NCBI GenBank assembly: GCA_964459445.1
Contig: CAYWMP010000226.1
Coordinates: 1 to 8,403 of the forward strand
DNA: 8,403 bases
Direction: 5' to 3'
DNA from: CAYWMP01 sp964459445
GTDB taxonomy: Bacteria; Desulfobacterota; DSM-4660; Desulfatiglandales; HGW-15
The notes under the pieces are model-generated. The model saw only the letters and a program-made list of their open reading frames with translations, had not been told where the DNA came from and searched no databases. This document shows, piece by piece, positions 1-4,770 of this stretch (position 1 is its first letter; every line of letters starts with the position of its first letter). Both the position numbers and the translations under genes were made by a program.

Positions 1-508
1 GGGCGAATACAATGATGTACTTTGCGAGCGTTCCGTTGGTAATGAACATCTTTGAGCCGTTAATGACCCATTGGTCGCCATCCAAAACCGCTGTCGTGGA
101 TGCGGCTATCACGTCTGAGCCAGCATCCGGTTCCGTAATGGCCGTAGAAATGATGGCCTCACCGGACACAAGTTGGGGAAGTACTTGCCCTTTCTGTTCT
201 TCATTCCCAAAGAGTAGGAGGAGTTCAGACCCAAATGTTGTTGAAATAATGCTCTGGGCTATCCCTGGCTCTTCGGCCCAGAATTCTTCGCTGACAAGGC
301 AGTGTTCAAGAAAACCATATCCAGCGCCACCGTATTCCTCGTCGATAAACAGGCCGACGAACCCTAATTCACAGGCCTTTTTCCATATGCCAAGATCGAA
401 TTTCTCTTCACGATCGAATTCCATGGCGCGATCCGGAAACTCCCCTTGTGCAAATTCCCGAGCCGCCTTAATGATGTCCATTTGCTCCTTGTTAAGTTTG
501 AAATCCAT
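1..508 (-). CDS. Acyl-CoA dehydrogenase, N-terminal part (runs off the left edge)
   Basis: The reverse strand reads open from an ATG at 508 to the window edge, giving 169 residues of a family usually about 380 long. The enzyme is an FAD-dependent flavoprotein that forms the alpha,beta double bond of an acyl-CoA and hands the electrons to ETF. Residues 1-115 fit the alpha-helical N-terminal domain, with the typical stretch GLFIDEEYGGAG at about 52-63. Residues 123-135 (AITEPDAGSDVIA) match the acyl-CoA dehydrogenase signature 1, and INGSKMFITNG follows at about 149-159 in the beta domain. The catalytic glutamate and the C-terminal helical domain lie outside the window, so chain length or substrate class cannot be judged. 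The start is supported by AAGGGGA (514-520) 5 nt upstream. It is the last visible gene of the EMO-etfB-etfA operon, 11 bp after the etfA stop, so it probably feeds that EtfAB directly. Confidence 0.95.
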   Translation of the reverse strand, partial: MDFKLNKEQMDIIKAAREFAQGEFPDRAMEFDREEKFDLGIWKKACELGFVGLFIDEEYGGAGYGFLEHCLVSEEFWAEEPGIAQSIISTTFGSELLLLFGNEEQKGQVLPQLVSGEAIISTAITEPDAGSDVIAASTTAVLDGDQWVINGSKMFITNGTLAKYIIVFA

Positions 509-513
509 TTAAG

Positions 514-520
514 TCCCCTT
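514..520 (-). promoter_or_regulatory. Ribosome-binding site of the acyl-CoA dehydrogenase gene
   Basis: AAGGGGA lies 5 nt before the ATG at 508 and shares a base with the etfA stop codon. It fixes this start and supports translation within the operon. Confidence 0.7.
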
Positions 521-1488
521 CATTTTCCAAGTTTTTCTTTTAGGGCTTCCACTATCTTGAACAGGTCCTCCACAACCCCGTAGTCTGCAACTCGGAAGAT
601 GGGGGCCTTTTTGTCTTTATTGACGGCAATGACGGTACCGGCGCCACTTATCCCGGCCACATGTTGAAAGGCGCCGCTGATACCTAAGGCCATGTAGACC
701 TTCGGCTTTACCGATTTGCCGGACGTTCCCACCTGATGGAATTTTGGCAACCAATTCTTATCTACAACTGGCCGGGAGCAGGAAAGAACCCCTCCCATGA
801 CTTCGGCCAGGTCTTTCATAGCACCGACATTCTCCTCTTCGCCAATGCCTCGCCCAATGGAGATGAGAAGCTCTGCCTGAGAGATATCGATCTCACCGGC
901 AGCCGTATCCACAAACTCTTTGAACTGCTTCCGATATTCGGGCATATCCGCGGGAATATTTCCTTTTACCAACTCCCCCTGACGCCCTTCTGCTTTATCA
1001 GGGGGAAATGCGCCCGGTCTCACAGTGATGAGGTACCCATCAGACTCCTTGAATGAGACCTTGGAAAAAACCTTGCCGCTGTAAATTTGCCTTATAACCT
1101 TAAGATTGCCGTTTTCTATGAGAATATCCGTGCAATCTGTCGCGATGGGACGCTCGGTCTGAATAGATAAAGCCGGCGCGTAGTCCATTCCCCAGGGTGT
1201 GTGGCCGATTAATGTGAGATAAGGGCGATGTTCCTCAATGAGCCCTCTGATTACATGCTTGTATAGGTCGGCATTGAATACTTCGACCCCTTCGTCCTCA
1301 AGGGCGATAACCTTGTCCGCCCTCTCAAGAATATCATTGATAATGGATTCATTCTTTCCTGCTATCACTATGGCGGTCAGGCTATGGGAGAGCGCCTTGC
1401 CCAGTTCAGATGCCTTCCAGAGCATTTCATAGCTGATTTCTCTTATCTCGCCCTGCCGATGCTCGATGACGACAAATATCTCGCCCAT
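520..1488 (-). CDS. etfA: Electron transfer flavoprotein, alpha subunit
   Basis: This is the large subunit of the soluble EtfAB heterodimer, which carries electrons from acyl-CoA dehydrogenases to the membrane. Its 322 residues are the normal length. Residues 1-195 are the N-terminal alpha/beta domain. The C-terminal FAD domain begins near LLISIGRGIG (207-216) and carries the expected FAD contacts: SCSRPVVD (236-243), HQVGTSGK (251-258), the PKVYMALGISGAFQH segment (262-276) and VNKDKKAPIFRVADYG (289-304). There is no N-terminal ferredoxin extension. The ATG overlaps the etfB stop by one base (TAATG). It is preceded by GGGGGTGA (1496-1503), one mismatch from the ideal Shine-Dalgarno, so the subunits are probably made by coupled translation. 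Sequence alone does not say whether this ETF can bifurcate electrons; the quinone-reducing neighbour argues for a simple electron carrier. Confidence 0.97.
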   Translation of the reverse strand: MGEIFVVIEHRQGEIREISYEMLWKASELGKALSHSLTAIVIAGKNESIINDILERADKVIALEDEGVEVFNADLYKHVIRGLIEEHRPYLTLIGHTPWGMDYAPALSIQTERPIATDCTDILIENGNLKVIRQIYSGKVFSKVSFKESDGYLITVRPGAFPPDKAEGRQGELVKGNIPADMPEYRKQFKEFVDTAAGEIDISQAELLISIGRGIGEEENVGAMKDLAEVMGGVLSCSRPVVDKNWLPKFHQVGTSGKSVKPKVYMALGISGAFQHVAGISGAGTVIAVNKDKKAPIFRVADYGVVEDLFKIVEALKEKLGK

Positions 1489-2267
1489 TATATACTCACC
1501 CCCTTTTCCCTGAAAATACAGAGGAGTTCTTCAGCCACGACCAGTGGATCACCCTCTATCATCTCAGCACCCTCTGTCTCCGGAGGAAGGAAAACCTCCT
1601 CAACCATGGTTTGGGGTATGAGGTCTTCCTCGGAAAGGGAGAGTTCTCCGATACTTTTGACCTCAAGACCTTTTCTTGCGGCTTTTCGAATCCCCATGAT
1701 GGAAACATATCTGGGTTCATTGATGCCCGTTTGTATGGTGAAAAGGGCCGGCAGCTTTATGCTGGATACCTCGTCGATGCCCCCTTCAAGTTCAACCCTT
1801 ATGTTGGTTTCATTTTCGCTCCTATCGATATTGTTCACAACCGCGGCATGGGCCAAACCGAGGCGTTCGGCCAGCATATTTCCAACCATGCCCCAATTGT
1901 TGTCATCCGCTTGAACGCCCGTAAAAATTAAATCATAGTCCAGTCCTTTAATGACATCCGCCAGAATTCCCGAGACCACAAAGCCATCAAGCCGCCTGTC
2001 TCCGGGATCTATTCTAATGGCCCTATCCGCTCCCATGGCCAGCCCTCTTCTGAGGACCTCTTCATCCTCTTCATCGCCAATGGAAATGACCGTTACCTCG
2101 CCTCCAAATGTCTCTTTGTGCAAGATCGCCTCTTCAATAGCATAGTTGTCCCATTCATTTACAACAAAGGCCAACTGATCCCTCTTAACGTCTTTTTTTT
2201 CGCCGTCAATTTCCAGATCCACTTCCTGGGTCAGAGGAACCCTTTTGACACATACAATAATATTCAT
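1488..2267 (-). CDS. etfB: Electron transfer flavoprotein, beta subunit
   Basis: This is the small ETF subunit, which binds a nucleotide (AMP or a second FAD, depending on the ETF class) and docks on the dehydrogenase. Its 259 residues are typical. Family landmarks are VKRVP (7-11), NEWDNYAIEEA (37-47), the GGEVTVISIG strand (55-64), LRRGLAMGADRAI (72-84), the nucleotide-binding stretch GVQADDNNWGMVGNMLAERLG (about 117-137), and the LEGG...LPALFTIQTGINEPRY region (160-187). The last of these contains the recognition loop that meets partner dehydrogenases. The start is set by AGGAGGAG (2273-2280), which lies within the last Glu codons of the upstream gene. The stop overlaps the etfA start by one base. 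Gene order etfB-etfA is the usual bacterial order. Confidence 0.97.
   Translation of the reverse strand: MNIIVCVKRVPLTQEVDLEIDGEKKDVKRDQLAFVVNEWDNYAIEEAILHKETFGGEVTVISIGDEEDEEVLRRGLAMGADRAIRIDPGDRRLDGFVVSGILADVIKGLDYDLIFTGVQADDNNWGMVGNMLAERLGLAHAAVVNNIDRSENETNIRVELEGGIDEVSSIKLPALFTIQTGINEPRYVSIMGIRKAARKGLEVKSIGELSLSEEDLIPQTMVEEVFLPPETEGAEMIEGDPLVVAEELLCIFREKGVSI
1496..1503 (-). promoter_or_regulatory. Ribosome-binding site of etfA, inside the 3' end of etfB
   Basis: GGGGGTGA ends 7 nt before the etfA ATG, with AA before it. The 10-base stretch AAGGGGGTGA differs at one position from the anti-16S ideal AAGGAGGTGA. It lies wholly within etfB codons, and the etfB stop and etfA start share one base. 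Confidence 0.75.
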
Positions 2268-2269
2268 CC

Positions 2270-4306
2270 CTACTCCTCCTCCAATGCAGATAGAAATAAC
2301 TCCATGAGGTCTATCACGCGCATTTCCTCTTCCTGTCCGCTTGTCTTAATCGCATCCTCAAAGTGAATCAAACAAAAAGAACAGGCGGTAACGATTACAT
2401 TTGCTCCTGTTTCTTTCGCCATCTGAAGCCGCATTTCGGCCATACGGATTTCTTCCTGATCGATTTCATGCCATAATATGATATCGCCTCCGCCGCAACA
2501 AAAACTCCTGTCCTTGGCCCGTTTCATCTCAACAAATTTGAGACCGGGTATCGCCCTTAGTAGCCTCCTGGGTTCATCATAGATCTCATTGTGTCGACCA
2601 AGGTAACAGGGGTCATGATAAGTATAGGTATCGCTGCCCGATAGGGCTCTTGATGGCCTCAATTGGCCGCTCTCCACGAGTGAAATGAAAAAATTGGCAT
2701 AATGCCGCACTTCAAAATGCTCCGGATAGTCCTTGGCTAGGGTGTTGAAGGCGTGAGGGTCTGTTGTGATGATTTTGCTGAAACGAACGCTCTTCAGGAT
2801 CTCCACGTTCTGCTCCATCAATAACTGAAAGAGACCTTCTTCTCCTATCCGGCGCACCTGATGCCCTGAGTCCATCTCTAGAGGCCCCAGTATGCCAAAA
2901 TCAATCTGAGCCAGATGCAATCCCTTGACGATGGCAGTCGCGATGGCCTGCACCCTGGGATCGTAGGATCCATAGCTGTCAACGAAGAAAAGCACATCCA
3001 CCCCATCCCCCTCATCCAGGACTTTTATGGGGATATCCTCGATTTCTTTGATCCAATCCGCTCGTTTCGTGGCGGGTTTCCCAAAAGGATTCCCCGTCTT
3101 TTCAAATTGCATGAGGACCTGATTGAATGTTTTGGGGTTTTGGGCCGACTCAATAAGATGTCGCCTCATGTCCACGATCTTGTCAATGTACTCAATGAAG
3201 ATAGGGCATTCTTCCTCGCAGGCCCCACACGTGGTGCACGACCAAATCTCTTCATGATCGATGACATCGCCAACAAGCGATTGAGCGTTTTCCTCAGAGT
3301 CCGCTCGATTATTGCCATTGAGAATAGGGTACCGCTCATAACCGTGATCCCTGAGTTTCAGCGTTATCATCTTTGGAGACAGAGGCCGCCCGATGGCATT
3401 CGCGGGACAGTTATCCGTACATCGACCGCACTCGGTGCATGTACAGAAATCAAGAATATGCTTCCAGGTAAAGTCCTCAAATCTTTCAATTCCCGCATAA
3501 TCCAGATCCTCTATGTTCTCGACCTCCCATCGAGCTGGTTTTAGAGATCCCCTATTAAGCTTTCTCCAGAAGACATTGGGAAGGGACGTGATAATATGAA
3601 AATGTTTCCCGAGGGGAAGAAAATTGAGAAAAAAATAAAAGGACAAGAGGTGAAGCCAATAGGTCCATTTATGAACTGTATTAAGCAAGCCGGTGTTTGA
3701 ATTAGGCAGTAATGAGGCTGCCAATTGGGATGCGGGCAGCCACCTTTCCGGAGGCGAATACAAAAGATGAGCGCTGCCTTCATAAAACATATCCGTAACC
3801 ATCAAAAAGGATATGAGTGATAGCACTAAAAAGGCCTCACCCTTATGGCTGTTCTCATATCTTTCGGGTCTGAAAACTGCCCGTCGCAGGATTGCAAGCA
3901 AGCATGCTGCGAGCACAATCAACTCAAAAAGGTCTTTGAGTGTATCATAGAGAGATCCCAGATCGGTATCCATGATTGGCTTAAGAATGGGGAGATTCAG
4001 ACCTTGGGATATGAGATCAATCGATCGCAACCCCAGTACCACAAAACCCCAAAAAATCATGAGGTGGAGCACACCTGCCAACAGATATCGGGGTTGTCTT
4101 TTCTGAATAAAGCCATAGGTGAGGAGATCCGCAAATCGCCTCCCTAGATCCGAGAAACGAGGATCCGGCCGGCCCCTCCCAATCATCCGATACCTTCGGT
4201 AAATGATAAATGAAAACAGGCCAAGGCTAATGACCATAATGACCCATGCATAGATATAACCTGGTATGCCGAAATAATTCCCTGCCGCTGGGTGTAATGT
4301 GTTCAT
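2270..4306 (-). CDS. Membrane FeS/heme oxidoreductase, probable ETF:(methyl)menaquinone oxidoreductase (EMO type)
   Basis: This 678-residue protein has three parts. Residues 1-245 are a NarI-like membrane domain with five likely helices (about 15-36, 74-96, 122-144, 157-175, 208-231). Candidate heme b ligands are H81, H212, H219, H235 and H237. Residues 288-370 hold two 4Fe-4S motifs: C290-C293-C296-C300P and C357-C360-C363-C367P. Residues 430-670 hold two HdrB/GlpC-type CCG domains. The second is complete (C567, C603-C604, C642, C645); the first has no cysteines. This architecture, beside etfBA and an acyl-CoA dehydrogenase, matches the EMO proteins known from Geobacter and Syntrophus relatives, which pass ETF electrons to menaquinone. 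It does the job of mitochondrial ETF-QO without being homologous to it. It is the first gene of the operon, and its ribosome-binding site is weak (GAGAG about 13 nt upstream). A heterodisulfide-reductase-like role is a less likely alternative given the neighbours. Confidence 0.9.
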   Translation of the reverse strand: MNTLHPAAGNYFGIPGYIYAWVIMVISLGLFSFIIYRRYRMIGRGRPDPRFSDLGRRFADLLTYGFIQKRQPRYLLAGVLHLMIFWGFVVLGLRSIDLISQGLNLPILKPIMDTDLGSLYDTLKDLFELIVLAACLLAILRRAVFRPERYENSHKGEAFLVLSLISFLMVTDMFYEGSAHLLYSPPERWLPASQLAASLLPNSNTGLLNTVHKWTYWLHLLSFYFFLNFLPLGKHFHIITSLPNVFWRKLNRGSLKPARWEVENIEDLDYAGIERFEDFTWKHILDFCTCTECGRCTDNCPANAIGRPLSPKMITLKLRDHGYERYPILNGNNRADSEENAQSLVGDVIDHEEIWSCTTCGACEEECPIFIEYIDKIVDMRRHLIESAQNPKTFNQVLMQFEKTGNPFGKPATKRADWIKEIEDIPIKVLDEGDGVDVLFFVDSYGSYDPRVQAIATAIVKGLHLAQIDFGILGPLEMDSGHQVRRIGEEGLFQLLMEQNVEILKSVRFSKIITTDPHAFNTLAKDYPEHFEVRHYANFFISLVESGQLRPSRALSGSDTYTYHDPCYLGRHNEIYDEPRRLLRAIPGLKFVEMKRAKDRSFCCGGGDIILWHEIDQEEIRMAEMRLQMAKETGANVIVTACSFCLIHFEDAIKTSGQEEEMRVIDLMELFLSALEEE
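2273..2280 (-). promoter_or_regulatory. Ribosome-binding site of etfB, embedded in the Glu-Glu-Glu tail of the upstream gene
   Basis: AGGAGGAG is a near-ideal Shine-Dalgarno sequence 5 nt before the etfB ATG. The same bases encode the C-terminal glutamates of the EMO-type protein, just before its TAG stop, so the two messages overlap in function. Confidence 0.8.
2702..3010 (-). other. Degenerate first CCG domain of the EMO-type protein, cysteines absent
   Basis: Residues about 433-535 keep the fold-level landmarks of a CCG domain: SYDPR (447-451), RRIGEEGLFQ (485-494), PHAFNTL (517-523). The cysteines expected in the family are missing. Where relatives have GC-x-GSYDPR this protein has D443; where they have a C-[TS]-GD motif it has D479-S-G-H; where they have CPHCFNTL it has D516-PHA519. 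The residue pattern is seen directly. The comparison is to my recollection of the family consensus, not to an alignment. Confidence 0.75.
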
Positions 4307-4394
4307 GGATTTGGGTTACTCTCTTTTCATGTGCTTTTGATCTGGGAAGCACTCCTTTTTTTCTGCCTTGTAGGGCGGAAACAAAAGGGGCTTG

Positions 4395-4423
4395 ATATTA
4401 TCTCTAATAGGCCATTTAATCAA
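4395..4423 (-). promoter_or_regulatory. Candidate sigma-70-type promoter for the ETF operon (proximal)
   Basis: On the minus strand TTGATT (4418-4423) and TAATAT (4395-4400) are separated by exactly 17 bp. An overlapping reading, TTGTTG with an 18-bp spacer to GATAAT, fits about equally well. Transcription would start near 4388, leaving a leader of roughly 80 nt. The match is by eye only. Confidence 0.4.
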
Positions 4424-4451
4424 CAATCAGGCCCAACTTCCTATGACTTTG

Positions 4452-4469
4452 TTTGGGTTATAATCCACA
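4452..4469. promoter_or_regulatory. Imperfect palindrome, possible operator
   Basis: TTTGGGTTATAATCCACA agrees with its own reverse complement at 14 of 18 positions, with a perfect TTATAA core and TGG/CCA arms. It overlaps a candidate -10 on each strand. Fatty-acid and acyl-CoA responsive repressors of the TetR or FadR type use sites of this size, but no regulator gene is in the window, so the link is a guess. Confidence 0.3.
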
Positions 4470-4486
4470 TTGGTTTCTTTTGATAA
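4457..4486 (-). promoter_or_regulatory. Candidate sigma-70-type promoter for the ETF operon (distal)
   Basis: On the minus strand TTATCA (4481-4486) and TATAAC (4457-4462) are 18 bp apart; TATAAC matches the -10 consensus at five of six bases. The -10 sits inside the palindrome at 4452-4469, so a repressor bound there would block it. Confidence 0.3.
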
Positions 4487-4702
4487 TGGCTGAGCGTATA
4501 CTTGTGAACCGAAGGATTGAATTGTATGTGGACTTTAACTGTGGGCGGGTTTCAAGTCAAATCCCTCTGATTGTGACTTATCGATTCCAAACGACCAGAA
4601 ATCACATCCTTGCATTATGAGGAAGCTTATAGTAACAGATTAAACGATACTTGATTTACATAAACAAATCCCAAAAAGGTTCACTTAGGTTTAGGCTTCT
4701 TC

Positions 4703-4718
4703 TGGTATGGCTGATGCA
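4703..4718 (+). promoter_or_regulatory. Candidate sigma-54 promoter for the DUF898-TPR gene
   Basis: TGGTATGGCTGATGCA matches the sigma-54 element TGGCACG-N4-TTGCA at 9 of the 12 specified positions and has the required GG and GC dinucleotides exactly 10 bp apart. Transcription would begin near 4730, about 40 nt before the ATG. No enhancer-binding site was recognised, and such matches occur by chance. Confidence 0.35.
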
Positions 4719-4756
4719 TAAAAACCATATTGATGATGTATAGCCTAATTGCGCAT

Positions 4757-4762
4757 GGGAGA
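4757..4762 (+). promoter_or_regulatory. Ribosome-binding site of the DUF898-TPR gene
   Basis: GGGAGA lies 8 nt before the ATG at 4771. It supports that start over the out-of-frame ATG at 4755. Confidence 0.6.
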
Positions 4763-4770
4763 TAGAAGAA

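Larger units (their letters stand above)
4307..4770. other. Divergent intergenic region (464 bp) between the ETF operon and the DUF898-TPR gene
   Basis: No convincing gene was found here; the only short frames are a few codons long. The region is visibly richer in A and T than its flanks. It holds two candidate sigma-70-like promoters facing the ETF operon, a perfect TATAAT facing the other way, an imperfect palindrome, and a sigma-54-like element close to the right-hand gene. Each is listed separately. The middle stretch, about 4490-4700, shows nothing I can assign. Confidence 0.8.

Noticed and set aside
12..512. Long open frame on the plus strand
   Set aside because: It lies opposite the acyl-CoA dehydrogenase, which has clear family motifs in the minus-strand frame. 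The plus-strand product is low-complexity and Ser/Pro-rich, typical of an antisense shadow.
2915..3544. 209-codon plus-strand frame
   Set aside because: It is antisense to the FeS and CCG part of the EMO-type protein, and no domain is recognisable in it.
4355..4380. GCC...GGC hairpin in the leader of the ETF operon
   Set aside because: The stem is only about 3 bp, so it is not a credible attenuator or riboswitch.
4436..4464. Plus-strand promoter with a perfect TATAAT at 4459-4464
   Set aside because: No acceptable -35 lies 16-18 bp upstream and there is no extended -10 TG. The -10 match alone in AT-rich DNA is weak evidence, so it is not listed as a promoter by itself.
4572..4606. TGTGA ... 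TCACA pair resembling a CRP site
   Set aside because: The half-sites are 25 bp apart, not 6, so this is not a CRP/FNR-type operator. It could at most be a chance inverted repeat.
4490..4700. Possible small RNA or small gene in the intergenic region
   Set aside because: Only very short frames (for example eight codons from 4617) without ribosome-binding sites, and no hairpin followed by a T-run.
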